Positions 28,932-38,112 of a DNA stretch of 64,000 bases are shown here, piece by piece. Source of the stretch: Halomonas salipaludis (GTDB lineage Bacteria; Pseudomonadota; Gammaproteobacteria; Pseudomonadales; Halomonadaceae); assembly GCF_002286975.1 (NCBI RefSeq), contig NZ_NSKB01000006.1, forward strand, positions 248,001 through 312,000, given 5' to 3'. The notes under the pieces are model-generated. The model had not been told where the DNA came from, made no database searches, and saw only the letters and a list, made by a program, of their open reading frames with translations. A program made the translations under genes and the position numbers. The number at the start of each line of letters is the position of its first letter. Position 1 is the stretch's first letter.

Positions 28932-30221
28932 ATGACCCAGACGCCTGCCACCCCGCACGTGGCGTCCTACTATGCCGCCACGGCCAATGCCAGCCCCGAA
29001 CGGCCCAGCCTCAGCGGCGAGATGAGCTGCGATGTATGCGTGGTCGGCGCTGGCTTCACCGGCATCTCGTCGGCGCTGCATCTCGCCGAGCGCGGCTACA
29101 AGGTGGTGGTGCTGGAGGCGGCGCGGGTGGGGTTTGGCGCCTCGGGGCGCAACGGCGGCCAGATCGTCAACAGCTATAGCCGCGACATGGATGTTATCGA
29201 GACCAAGTACGGCCTCGACACCGCCCGCGCCCTGGGCGACATGGCCTTCGAGGGCAATCGCATCATCCGCTCGCGCATCGAGCAGTACGCCATCGACTGC
29301 GATCTCAAGAATGGCAATCTGTTCGCCGCCTGCAACACCCGCCAGATGGAAGGGCTGCGTGAACACCAGGTGCTGTGGCAGCGCTACGGCAACCGCGAGC
29401 TGGAACTGCTCGAGGGTGAGGCGCTCAAGCGTGAGGTGCAAAGCGAGCGCTACGTCGGCGCGCTGGTCGACCACTCCGGCGGGCACCTGCATCCGCTCAA
29501 CCTGGTGCTCGGCCAGGCAGCGGCCTTCGAGGCGCTGGGCGGGATCATTTATGAGCAGTCGCCGCTGCTCGAGCTTACCCACGGCGAACCGGTGCGGCTG
29601 CGCACGCCCGGCGGCACGCTGGTGGCCGAGCGCGTGGTGCTGGCCGGCAATGCCTATCTGCAGGGGGTAGTGCCTGAGCTGGAGGGCAAGTCGATGCCCT
29701 GTGGCACCCAGATCGTCACCACCGAGCCCCTCGGCGAGCGCGGCCGGACGCTGCTGCCCAACGACATGGCGGTGGAGGACTGCAACTACCTGCTCGACTA
29801 TTACCGCCTCACCGGCGACGGCCGGCTGCTGTATGGCGGCGGGGTCAGCTATGGTGGCCAGGATCCCACCAGCATCGAGGCGGTGATCCGCCCCAAGCTG
29901 CTCAAGACCTTCCCCGAGCTCGGCGACGTCAAGATCGACTACGCCTGGAGCGGCAACTTCCTGATGACGCTGAATCGCCTGCCGCAGTTTGGCCGGCTCA
30001 ACGCCAATGTCTACTACGCCCAGGGCTACTCCGGTCACGGCGTGACCTGCAGCCACCTGGCCGGGCGGCTGATCGCCGAGGTGATCGAAGGCGAGAGCGA
30101 GCGCTTCGACGCCTTCGCCGGCCTGCCGCATCTGCCGTTCCCCGGCGGGCGGCTGCTGCGGGTGCCGCTATCGGCGCTGGGGGCGTGGTATTACGCCACC
30201 CGTGACCGACTCGGCGTTTAG
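28932..30221 (+). CDS. puuB: FAD-dependent oxidoreductase, gamma-glutamylputrescine oxidase type, second copy
   Basis: This 429-residue paralogue of the 21751 product has the same length and layout. The Rossmann motif (CVVGAGFTGISSALHL) is followed by FGASGRNGGQI, with YYAQGYSGHGVTCS near the C-terminus. GGAG precedes the ATG. It lies after potI but is separated from it by the REP array, so it may have its own promoter. A likely role is oxidation of a different gamma-glutamylated polyamine from the first copy, as with the multiple PauB enzymes of Pseudomonas. That division of labour is inference. Confidence 0.85.
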   Translation: MTQTPATPHVASYYAATANASPERPSLSGEMSCDVCVVGAGFTGISSALHLAERGYKVVVLEAARVGFGASGRNGGQIVNSYSRDMDVIETKYGLDTARALGDMAFEGNRIIRSRIEQYAIDCDLKNGNLFAACNTRQMEGLREHQVLWQRYGNRELELLEGEALKREVQSERYVGALVDHSGGHLHPLNLVLGQAAAFEALGGIIYEQSPLLELTHGEPVRLRTPGGTLVAERVVLAGNAYLQGVVPELEGKSMPCGTQIVTTEPLGERGRTLLPNDMAVEDCNYLLDYYRLTGDGRLLYGGGVSYGGQDPTSIEAVIRPKLLKTFPELGDVKIDYAWSGNFLMTLNRLPQFGRLNANVYYAQGYSGHGVTCSHLAGRLIAEVIEGESERFDAFAGLPHLPFPGGRLLRVPLSALGAWYYATRDRLGV

Positions 30222-30237
30222 TGGGAGGTAGAGGCAC

Positions 30238-31971
30238 TCAGAACAGGCCGCTGATCTCGCCCTGCGCGTCGATGTCGATATGCGCGGCAGCGGGGTCGGC
30301 GCCGAGTCCCGGCAGGGTGCGAATATCGCCGCACAGCGCATAGACGAAGCCCGCACCCGCCGAGAGGCGCACCTCGCGGACCGGCAAGGTCCAGCCCTCG
30401 GGAGCACCGAGGCGCGTCGGATCGGCGGAGAGCGACAGGTGACTCTTGGCAATGCACACGGGGAACTGCCCGTAGCCCTGCTGCTGATAGCGCTCCAACT
30501 GGCCTTGCGCGGTCGTCGAGAAGGCGACATCGGCGGCGCCATACAGGCGCGTGGCGATGCGTGCGATCTTGGCCTCGAGGGGCAGTTCGTCGGGATAGAG
30601 GTACTGGAAGTCGGCGCCGGCCGAGGCCTGTTCCACCACTGCTTCGGCCAGTGCCAGGGCACCATCGCCGCCATCGAGCACGTGGCTGGTGAGCACCGCC
30701 TTGACGCCCACCGACGCGGCCAACTCGACGATCGCAGCATGCTCGCTGGGGTGGTCGGAAGGGAAGGCGTTGATCGCCACGACCGGGGTGATGCCGTGGG
30801 CGCGGATATTGTCGATCTGCTTGAGCAGGTTGGCGCCGCCGGCATGAACTTGCTGTGGGTTCTCGGCCAGCAGCGAGTCGGGCAGTGGCTTGCCGGGTAG
30901 CACTTGGTGCTGGCCGCTGTGATATTTCAGGGCGCGCACCGTGGCCACCAGCACGGCGGCATCCGGCGTTAGCCCCGAGGTGCGGCATTTGATGTTGAAG
31001 AAGCGTTCGGCGCCCATATCGGCACCGAAGCCCGCCTCGGTGACCAGGAAATCGCTGCCGTGCAGGCCAATGCGATCGGCGACGATCGATGAGTTGCCGT
31101 GGGCGATATTGCCGAACGGGCCGGCATGGATCAGTGCCGGAGCGTGCTCCAGGGTCTGCAGCAGGTTGGGCTTGAGGGCTTCCTTGAGCAGGGCGGCCAT
31201 GGCCCCGGCGGCGCGTATCTGTTCGGCCGTGACCGCCTGGCCGTCGCGATCGTAGCCGATCACGATACGGCCCAGGCGCTGGCGCAGGTCGGCCAGTGAA
31301 TCGGCCAGGGCGAGGATCGCCATGACCTCGGAGGCCGCGGTGATCTCGAAGCCGCCCTGACGTGGCACCCCGTCGACCCGCTCGCCGAGGCCCAGCACGA
31401 TGTGTCGCAGCGCGCGGTCGTTGATGTCGATGGCACGCTGCCAGTGGATCTGCTGCGGATCGAGCTGCGGTTCGAGCCGATGGTGAAGGTGGTTGTCGAC
31501 CATTGCCGCGAGCAGGTTGTGGGCGGCGGCGACAGCGTGTAGGTCGCCGGTGAGGTGCAGGTTGATGCGCTCCATGGGCACCACCTGGCTGTGTCCGCCG
31601 CCGGCGGCACCGCCCTTGATGCCCAGGGTCGGCCCCATGGAGGGCTGGCGTAGCGCAACGCTGGCGCGGTGGCCGAGCCGCTGGAGGCCTTGGGTCAAGC
31701 CGATGGCGGTGGTGGTCTTGCCCTCGCCGAGTGGCGTGGGGGTGATGGCCGAGACCACGATGTAGCGCCCCCGGGGCTGCCCGGCCAGGGCGTCGATGGC
31801 GCTCAGGTCGAGTTTAGCGATGCCGCGACCATAGGGTTCCACGGCCTCACCGGGAACCCCCAGGCGGTGGGCGATCTCCTCGATGGGCCATAGCCTGGCC
31901 GTGCGTGCGATACGCAGATTGTCGTTGACTGCCGAAGTGTGCCGCTCGGCTGCGGGAGATTGGCCGCTCAT
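30238..31971 (-). CDS. fhs: Formate-tetrahydrofolate ligase
   Basis: The product is 577 residues, slightly longer than the usual 555-560. The N-terminal P-loop-like ATP site (TPLGEGKTTTAIGL, about residues 80-93) and the conserved QPSMGPTLGIKGGAAGGGH block are present. The enzyme couples formate to THF with ATP, giving 10-formyl-THF, and is reversible. It is divergent from the GbdR-like regulator and near two GcvT-domain enzymes and a MetF homologue. This suggests it handles one-carbon units released by demethylation. It is convergent with the FAD oxidase, with only 16 bases between stops. Confidence 0.95.
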   Translation of the reverse strand: MSGQSPAAERHTSAVNDNLRIARTARLWPIEEIAHRLGVPGEAVEPYGRGIAKLDLSAIDALAGQPRGRYIVVSAITPTPLGEGKTTTAIGLTQGLQRLGHRASVALRQPSMGPTLGIKGGAAGGGHSQVVPMERINLHLTGDLHAVAAAHNLLAAMVDNHLHHRLEPQLDPQQIHWQRAIDINDRALRHIVLGLGERVDGVPRQGGFEITAASEVMAILALADSLADLRQRLGRIVIGYDRDGQAVTAEQIRAAGAMAALLKEALKPNLLQTLEHAPALIHAGPFGNIAHGNSSIVADRIGLHGSDFLVTEAGFGADMGAERFFNIKCRTSGLTPDAAVLVATVRALKYHSGQHQVLPGKPLPDSLLAENPQQVHAGGANLLKQIDNIRAHGITPVVAINAFPSDHPSEHAAIVELAASVGVKAVLTSHVLDGGDGALALAEAVVEQASAGADFQYLYPDELPLEAKIARIATRLYGAADVAFSTTAQGQLERYQQQGYGQFPVCIAKSHLSLSADPTRLGAPEGWTLPVREVRLSAGAGFVYALCGDIRTLPGLGADPAAAHIDIDAQGEISGLF

Positions 31972-32166
31972 CGCCTTGCCTCCTGACTCGCCGTTGATGG
32001 GGAGTGCTGCCCACAGTATTCATGCCATGGCGGCGATGAATTGTCTCGCCGACGTCAGCGGTGTTGGTCGCAGCGACAGTTGCTTGCATCCGTTGTCAAT
32101 ACATTACACTGGGATCATGATAATGGCGTGCGACCGAGCATTCGGCTGAGCGCTTGAGGAGGTGGT

Positions 32167-33213
32167 ATGCAAGGTCATGGAAAACCGCCCAACGGCCGCT
32201 ACAACGTCGGCTTCCTGATGGTGCCGGGGTTCTCCCAACTGGCCTTCTCCTCGACGCTCGAGCCGTTGCGCATGGCTAATCATCTCGCCGACCGGGAGCT
32301 CTATCGCTGGTACTTGATCAGTCGTGACGGTGCCCCGGTCACTGCCAGCAGCGGCCTGACCAGTGACGTCGATCACGACCTGGAGCGTGCGCCGCCGCCG
32401 GACCTGCTGCTGGTATGCGCCGGCGTCGACGTGCAGCGCCACTGCGATCGCGCCACCCTGACCTGGCTCAAGCGCCTGGCGGCGCGTCGCATCCCCCTTG
32501 GGGCAGTTTGCACCGGCGGCTACATGCTGGCTCAGGCCGGGCTGCTGGATGGCTATCGCTGCACCCTGCATTGGGAGCATATCTCGAGCATCCACGAGGC
32601 ACGGATGTTTCCCGCCGTGACCTTCTCCTCGCAGCTGTTCGTCATGGACCGCGATCGCTACACCTGTTCTGGCGGTATTGCACCGCTGGATATGATGCTC
32701 AACCTGATCGGGCGTCAGCAGGGGTTGGAGCTGGCCGAGGCGATTGCCGAGGAGTTCATTCACGAGCGCATCCGCGGTGTCGGCGATCGCCAGCGCACCC
32801 CGCTGCGGGTGCGGCTGGGGCATAGCCACCCCAAGCTGGAGGAGGTCGCTACGCTGATGGAGGCCAACCTCCAGGAACCATTGTCGCTGGATGAGCTGGC
32901 CAGCTATGCCGATCTGTCGCGTCGCCAGCTGGAGCGCCTGTTCCAGCGCTACGTTGACTGCCCGCCGTTGAAGTATTATCTGGAGCTGCGGCTGGTGCGA
33001 GCCAGGCTGCTCTTGCGTCAGACCCATATGCCGATCACCGACGTCGCCCATGCCTGCGGCTTCGTCTCGCCACCGCACTTCACCAAGTGCTACCACGACC
33101 GTTTCGGCCACTCGCCGAGCCGCGAGCGCAAGCGGCGCAGCGACCGCCAGGCCGAGGCCGATGCGCTGCAGGCGGCCTCGCTGGCGGCGCGTCCGGCGCC
33201 CGACGAGGTGTGA
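32167..33213 (+). CDS. GlxA/GbdR-like AraC family regulator
   Basis: The 348-residue protein combines a DJ-1/PfpI-like amidotransferase-fold N-terminus with a C-terminal AraC double helix-turn-helix. N-terminal motifs include FLMVPGFSQLAFSSTLEPLR and GAVCTGGYMLAQAGLLDG. C-terminal motifs include SLDELASYADLSRRQLERLF and ITDVAHACGFVSPPHFTKCY. This architecture is shared by GbdR, the glycine betaine/dimethylglycine sensor of Pseudomonas, and by CdhR-type carnitine regulators. GAGGAGGTGGT precedes the ATG. It lies between fhs and the demethylation genes and probably controls them. Confidence 0.88.
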   Translation: MQGHGKPPNGRYNVGFLMVPGFSQLAFSSTLEPLRMANHLADRELYRWYLISRDGAPVTASSGLTSDVDHDLERAPPPDLLLVCAGVDVQRHCDRATLTWLKRLAARRIPLGAVCTGGYMLAQAGLLDGYRCTLHWEHISSIHEARMFPAVTFSSQLFVMDRDRYTCSGGIAPLDMMLNLIGRQQGLELAEAIAEEFIHERIRGVGDRQRTPLRVRLGHSHPKLEEVATLMEANLQEPLSLDELASYADLSRRQLERLFQRYVDCPPLKYYLELRLVRARLLLRQTHMPITDVAHACGFVSPPHFTKCYHDRFGHSPSRERKRRSDRQAEADALQAASLAARPAPDEV

Positions 33214-33216
33214 TCG

Positions 33217-35784
33217 TCAACTGCGCGGTCGCCGGTTGTCCGGGTCGTACAGCGCCCGGTAGCCTACTGCGGCGATGCGCATCGGATAGTGGGCGCCGAA
33301 GTACTCCAGCAATAGCGTCTGCCCCTGACTGGCGTAGGCTGCGGGTAGGTAGCCCAGGGCGATGTTGCTGCCCACCGAAGGGCCGTAGGCGATACTGGTG
33401 ACATAGGCGCGACGCCCCAGCTCGTCCACCGGTACCTCGCCGCTCTGCGGGTCGAGCAGCGGCGCCTGGCCGACCGGGAAGCGTGGTGTGCCGCTGGCGT
33501 CGAGGTGGTCCTCCATCACCAGGGTGCAGAGGTAGGAGGGCTGGCGATGACGTTGGCGCTGTTCGAGGTGGGCGGCCTTGCCGTAAAAGTCGGCGGCCTT
33601 GACCTTGGGGCGCGCCAGGCCTGCTTCGACCAGGTTGTAGTCGGTCAGCAGGTCGACGTTCTGCAGCCGCAGGCTCTTCTCCAGACGGCGGCTGTTGGCG
33701 TAGGTCTCGATGCCCACCGGCGTTACTCCAGCATCGAACAGCCGATCCCAGAGCGCCAGCGCGTAGCTGAAGGGCACATACAGCTCCCAGCCCTGCTCGC
33801 CCACATAGGAGATGCGGAAGGCCCACACCGGGATGCCCTGAAGGCGCAGTTCACGAGCGCTGGCAAACGGGAAGTTCGCGTCGTCGAGGGCATCGGGGGT
33901 ATCGGCCAGGGCCTGCAGGGTGCGCCGGGCATTGGGGCCCCACAGGCCCAGGGTGGCCAGGCTGTCGCTGCGATCCTCGAGGTGCCAGTGGCTCAGGCCC
34001 AGGTCCTCGGCGCGGCGGATGATCCATACCAGGTCGCGATGGCCGGTATCGCCGCCGCATACTACCCGCCAGGCGTCCGCGGCCAGGCGCACGATGGTCA
34101 GGTCCGAATGGACGCCGCCGGCGGTATCCAGGAAGTGGGTATAGACACCCTTGCCGAGCGGGGTGTCGCCGCCGACCTTGGCCACCGAGAGCGTCTCCAG
34201 CAGCGCCTCGGCATCGCGCCCCGAGATATCGTAGATGGCGAAGTGGGAAAGGTTGATCATCCCCACGTCGTCGCTCAGCGCCAGGTGCTCGGCGTTGGAG
34301 ACGCGCCAGAAGTGGCGCTGGTCCCATTCCGCGGGGCGCTCCGGAATGCGCTCCAGATAGTCGGCGAGGCGTGTCTCGTTGGCGGCATAGCCGTGGGCGC
34401 GCTCCCAGCCCGCGGCCTCCATGAAATAGCCGCCCAGTTCCTGTTCGCGATGCCAAAAGGGGCCACGGCGCAGGTTGCGGCCGTTGTCGAAGGGCTCGCG
34501 GGGGTGCACCGGCGGGTCGTAGATCTTGCGCGCGATCTCCAGGCAGCGGCCATGCACATGGTGCGGGGTCTTCTGTACCGGATAGAAACGCGCGATATCG
34601 ATGCTGCAGGGATCCAGCGTCGGGCGACCGTGGGTCAGCCATTCGGCGGTCAGCTTGCCCATGCCCGGCCCATCCTTGACCCACACCGCCTCGCAGAACC
34701 ACAGGCCGCGGGTCTCCGGTGACTCGCCGACCAGCGAGCCGCCATCCACGGTGACCGAAAGCAGGCCGTTGAAGGAGTGCTTTTCGTCCCAGCCCAGTTC
34801 GCCGAGCAGGGGGGTGAGCTCCACGGCGCGCTCGAAGGCGTCGGCGATCTGCTCGGCCTCGAGGTCGCGCATCGAGGGCGAGAGGCGCGCCTGATCACGC
34901 TCGAGGATAGCGTGGGGATGTACCAGGCGCGGTTCGCGGGCCTCGTAGTAGCCCCACTCGAGCTGGCCACCCTCGGTGGAGGTGGGATCGCCGGTGTCGC
35001 GCAGATAGGCGGAATTGCCCTGGTCGCGCAGCAGCGGGTAGCCGATCTCCAGGCCGGTGCCGGCGAAGGCGTCGTAGGGGCCGAAGAACATCAGCGGATG
35101 CTCCACCGGCATCAGCGGCAGCGCGGCGCCACCCATGGCGGCAGGAATCGGCCCCCAGATGCCGGCGCACACCAGCACCAGCGGCGTTTCGATATAGCCC
35201 TTGGCGGTCTCCACGCCGCATACCCGGCCAGCCTGAACGTCGATATCCAGCGCCGGGGTATCGGCGAAGACGCTGAGATGGCCGCTCTCGACCCCGCGTT
35301 CGATCAGTTCGCCGGCAACGCGCTGGGAGCGCGGCACCACCAGGCCGGCATCGGGGTCCCACATGCCGCCCAGCAGCAGGTCCCGTTCCAGCAGCGGGAA
35401 GCGCTCGACCACTTCGTCGGCGTCGATCATGCTCACGCGAGTGCCGAATGCCTTGCCCGAGGCGACCTTGCGCTGCAACTCCGCCAGGCGTGCCTCGTCG
35501 CCGACCCGGGCGATTTCCAGGCCGCCGATGCGGCGATAGCGTCCCATCGCCTCATAGAAGCGTTGGCTGTAGGTCGTGGTGTAGCACGACAGCTTGTCAT
35601 GGGCGGTCATGAAGCAGAAATCGGAGGCGTGGGAGGTCGACCCGATATCCGAAGGGATGGCGGACTTGTCGAGACCCACCAGCCGGGTCCAGCCCAGCTC
35701 GATCAGGTGGTGAGCCAGCGAGGCGCCGACGATGCCGCCCTGACCGATGATCACCGCGTCCGCGTGCCGAGGGAGTGTCGCCAT
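33217..35784 (-). CDS. FAD-dependent oxidase fused to GcvT domain (dimethylglycine/sarcosine dehydrogenase type)
   Basis: ATG 35784 with AGGAGG upstream gives 855 residues. The N-terminal about 430 residues are a DAO-type FAD oxidase (IIGQGGIVGASLAHHL), with His in GSTSHAS where relatives attach FAD covalently. The C-terminal half is a folate-binding GcvT domain (LSHFAIYDISGRDAEALLE, GEQGWELYVPFSY). Such fusions oxidise an N-methyl group and pass it to THF as 5,10-methylene-THF. Dimethylglycine or sarcosine are the usual substrates, but the family is broad. It ends 3 bases from the convergent regulator gene. Confidence 0.88.
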   Translation of the reverse strand: MATLPRHADAVIIGQGGIVGASLAHHLIELGWTRLVGLDKSAIPSDIGSTSHASDFCFMTAHDKLSCYTTTYSQRFYEAMGRYRRIGGLEIARVGDEARLAELQRKVASGKAFGTRVSMIDADEVVERFPLLERDLLLGGMWDPDAGLVVPRSQRVAGELIERGVESGHLSVFADTPALDIDVQAGRVCGVETAKGYIETPLVLVCAGIWGPIPAAMGGAALPLMPVEHPLMFFGPYDAFAGTGLEIGYPLLRDQGNSAYLRDTGDPTSTEGGQLEWGYYEAREPRLVHPHAILERDQARLSPSMRDLEAEQIADAFERAVELTPLLGELGWDEKHSFNGLLSVTVDGGSLVGESPETRGLWFCEAVWVKDGPGMGKLTAEWLTHGRPTLDPCSIDIARFYPVQKTPHHVHGRCLEIARKIYDPPVHPREPFDNGRNLRRGPFWHREQELGGYFMEAAGWERAHGYAANETRLADYLERIPERPAEWDQRHFWRVSNAEHLALSDDVGMINLSHFAIYDISGRDAEALLETLSVAKVGGDTPLGKGVYTHFLDTAGGVHSDLTIVRLAADAWRVVCGGDTGHRDLVWIIRRAEDLGLSHWHLEDRSDSLATLGLWGPNARRTLQALADTPDALDDANFPFASARELRLQGIPVWAFRISYVGEQGWELYVPFSYALALWDRLFDAGVTPVGIETYANSRRLEKSLRLQNVDLLTDYNLVEAGLARPKVKAADFYGKAAHLEQRQRHRQPSYLCTLVMEDHLDASGTPRFPVGQAPLLDPQSGEVPVDELGRRAYVTSIAYGPSVGSNIALGYLPAAYASQGQTLLLEYFGAHYPMRIAAVGYRALYDPDNRRPRS

Positions 35785-35872
35785 GGCAAGCCTCCTGTAA
35801 GCCGGTGACGGGATGCCTGGGATCAGGATAATCCACTCTGCACTGCCGCGCTGTCCCGCGACGACGCCGTCT

Positions 35873-35916
35873 TTGGCGGCGGCGACAGCGGCGCCAGGCG
35901 ATGTCGCCGCCACCAA
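35873..35916. promoter_or_regulatory. Long imperfect palindrome in the divergent spacer
   Basis: A 15-bp inverted repeat with one mismatch (ttggcggcggcgaca / tgtcgccgccaccaa, 14-base loop) lies between the divergent FAD-GcvT gene and the DmdA-like gene. It could be an operator for the GbdR-like regulator, a leader hairpin or an attenuator. No T-run follows on either side, so it is not a simple terminator. Confidence 0.4.
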
Positions 35917-36018
35917 AATAGCCGGCGTCGAGGGTGACATGCGCTGTCCCGTGGCGCGCTAGCTTCGCTAGTTAGAAGCGGCGCTGACGGCCGTTTCGCC
36001 GCGAAGAGGAGGCAGGTC

Positions 36019-37215
36019 ATGTCCCATGTCATCGAAAGCGTCGAGCACACTCAGGCTGCGCCCGAGATCCTGCTCTATCCGCGCATCCGCAAGTCGCCGT
36101 TCTTCTACGCCTCGCGGCGCCATGGGGTGCGCAAGTACAGCGTCTACAACCACCACTATCATCCGCGTCTCTACACCGATCCGGTGGACGAGTACTGGGC
36201 GCTGGTGCAGGGCGTCACCCTGTGGGACGTCGGTGTCGAGCGCCAGATCGAGATCAGCGGTCCGGATGCTTTCACCTTCGTGCAGCGGCTGGTGCCCCGC
36301 GATATGCACCAGTGCCAGGCGGGGCAGTGCAAGTACGTCTTCGTCACGGCGGCGGACGGCGGGATCATCAACGACCCGGTGCTGCTGCGCGTCGAGGAGG
36401 AGCGCTTCTGGCTGTCGCTGGCCGATAGCGACGTGCTGCTCTGGTGCCAGGGCCTCGCCTATCATGCCGGCCTGGATGTCAGTATCCAGGAGGTGGACGT
36501 GGCGCCGGTCCAGGTCCAGGGGCCCAAGGCCAAGGCGGTGATGGTCGACCTGTTCGGCGAGGCGGTGTTGGCGATGCGCTATTACCACCTGATGGAGGCC
36601 ACGCTCGACGGCATGTCGGTGGTGATCTCGCGCACCGGCTACTCCGGCGAGATCGGCTACGAGATCTACCTGCGCGAGGCCAGCCGCCATGGTGAAGCGC
36701 TCTGGCAGCGGGTCTTCGAGGCCGGTCGGCCGCATGGCATGCAGGTCATCGGTCCCTGCCACATCCGCCGCATCGAGGGCGGCATCCTGGCCTTCGGCTG
36801 CGACATCTGGTACGACACCAACCCCTTCGAGGTGGGTATGGGCTACGACTGGATGGTCGACCTGCGCGGCGACGACGACTTCATCGGCCGTGCCGCCCTG
36901 GAGCGGATCAAGGCCGAGGGGGTATCGCGCAAGCTGGTGGGGGTGGAGATCGACGGCCCCAGTGTCGGCCACTTCACCGATGGTGCCATGATTGACGTTT
37001 TCCCGGTGCTCGACGGTCACGGCACGCGTATCGGCCAGGTGACCTCGGCCACCCACTCGCCGCGTCAGCAGCGCAATATCGGCTATGCCATGGTGCCGAT
37101 CGAGTATGCCGAACTGGGGACGCCGCTGCGCATCGATGCCAATACCGGCATGCAGGAGGCGCGGGTGGTAGCCAAGCCGTTCCATGATCCGGGCAAGGAA
37201 ATTCCCAAGGGCTGA
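36019..37215 (+). CDS. GcvT family methyltransferase, DMSP-demethylase (DmdA)-like
   Basis: The 398-residue protein is a stand-alone folate-binding GcvT-type enzyme. Its N-terminal half follows the DmdA pattern closely, from memory of that family: RIRKSPF, YSVYNHHYHP, LWDVGVERQIEISGPDAF, IINDPVLLRVEEERFWLSL, then ADSDVLL. DmdA moves a methyl group from dimethylsulfoniopropionate to THF, giving 5-methyl-THF. Related proteins may act on other methylated compounds. The MetF-like gene starts 3 bases after its stop, which would reoxidise 5-methyl-THF. Substrate is uncertain. Confidence 0.8.
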   Translation: MSHVIESVEHTQAAPEILLYPRIRKSPFFYASRRHGVRKYSVYNHHYHPRLYTDPVDEYWALVQGVTLWDVGVERQIEISGPDAFTFVQRLVPRDMHQCQAGQCKYVFVTAADGGIINDPVLLRVEEERFWLSLADSDVLLWCQGLAYHAGLDVSIQEVDVAPVQVQGPKAKAVMVDLFGEAVLAMRYYHLMEATLDGMSVVISRTGYSGEIGYEIYLREASRHGEALWQRVFEAGRPHGMQVIGPCHIRRIEGGILAFGCDIWYDTNPFEVGMGYDWMVDLRGDDDFIGRAALERIKAEGVSRKLVGVEIDGPSVGHFTDGAMIDVFPVLDGHGTRIGQVTSATHSPRQQRNIGYAMVPIEYAELGTPLRIDANTGMQEARVVAKPFHDPGKEIPKG

Positions 37216-37218
37216 TGC

Positions 37219-38112
37219 ATGAACGACCTGCTACGTCTGGCCACACTGCCGAGCGATGAACGCGCCTGTCAGGCGCTGGCAGCGCCGCGCTACGAATTGC
37301 TGCCCCTCGCCGATCTGCAGCAGGCCGCCGATGCGCTGCCCGCGGGCGCCGTGGTCACGGTGACCTGCTCACCGCGCCACGGCCTGGAGCGTACCCTGGC
37401 GGCCAGCGAAACGCTGGCGGCGGCGGGGTTCCGGGTGGTGCCGCATCTTGCCGCCCGGCTGGTGCGCGATCGTTGGCATCTCGCCGAGGCGGTGGTACGG
37501 CTGACGAGCTTGGGCATCGATGAGTGTTTCGTGGTCGGCGGCGATGCCGAGGCAGCGGAAGGCGACTTCGCTACCGGCCTGGCGCTGCTCGAGGCGCTCG
37601 TCGAGTTGCCGACGCGGCCGAACCGGGTCGGGGTGCCGGCCTATCCGGAAGGGCATCCGCACATTCCTGCGCAGCACTTGCAGCAGGATCTCGAGGCCAA
37701 GGCGTGGCTCGCCGACTACGTCGTCACCCAGCTCTGCTTCGAGGCCGCGCCCCTGCTGGCCTGGCGCGAGCATCAGCGACAACGCGGCATGTCGCTGCCG
37801 ATTCACGTTGGGCTGCCCGGGGTGCTATCGCGCAAGCGGCTGTTGGGGCTCGCGACCCGCCTCGGCCTGGGCGCCTCGACCCGTGCGCTGGGGCGTCAGA
37901 AAGGGTTGGTCGCGCGCCTGCTGCGACCCACTCGATATCGGCCCGATGCTCTGCTGGAGGCGCTCTGGCCATGGCTCGGCGACGTCGCCGAAGGCTTCGC
38001 CGGGGTGCACCTCTACACCTTCAATCAGACTGCTGACACTCGCGCCTGGTGCGAAGCACAGTGTCGCCGGCAGTGCGCCTGGCAATCCCCTCAGTCGTCG
38101 CCCTCTCTATGA
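37219..38112 (+). CDS. Methylenetetrahydrofolate reductase-like protein (divergent MetF)
   Basis: The 297-residue protein has the length of MetF but is divergent. The glutamate of the catalytic FEFFP motif appears in RYELLPL. The aspartate of the GD motif appears in VVGGDAEA, and TVTCSPRHG, VPHLAARLVRD and YVVTQLCFEA mark the flavin barrel. MetF enzymes interconvert 5,10-methylene-THF and 5-methyl-THF. Coupled to the DmdA-like gene, it most likely oxidises 5-methyl-THF made by demethylation, rather than serving methionine synthesis. The C-terminus is cysteine-containing (CEAQCRRQC). Confidence 0.8.
   Translation: MNDLLRLATLPSDERACQALAAPRYELLPLADLQQAADALPAGAVVTVTCSPRHGLERTLAASETLAAAGFRVVPHLAARLVRDRWHLAEAVVRLTSLGIDECFVVGGDAEAAEGDFATGLALLEALVELPTRPNRVGVPAYPEGHPHIPAQHLQQDLEAKAWLADYVVTQLCFEAAPLLAWREHQRQRGMSLPIHVGLPGVLSRKRLLGLATRLGLGASTRALGRQKGLVARLLRPTRYRPDALLEALWPWLGDVAEGFAGVHLYTFNQTADTRAWCEAQCRRQCAWQSPQSSPSL

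Noticed and set aside
30238-38112. Glycine riboswitch or SAM riboswitch upstream of the one-carbon genes
   Set aside because: No conserved aptamer core could be recognised in the spacers 31972-32166 or 35785-36018.
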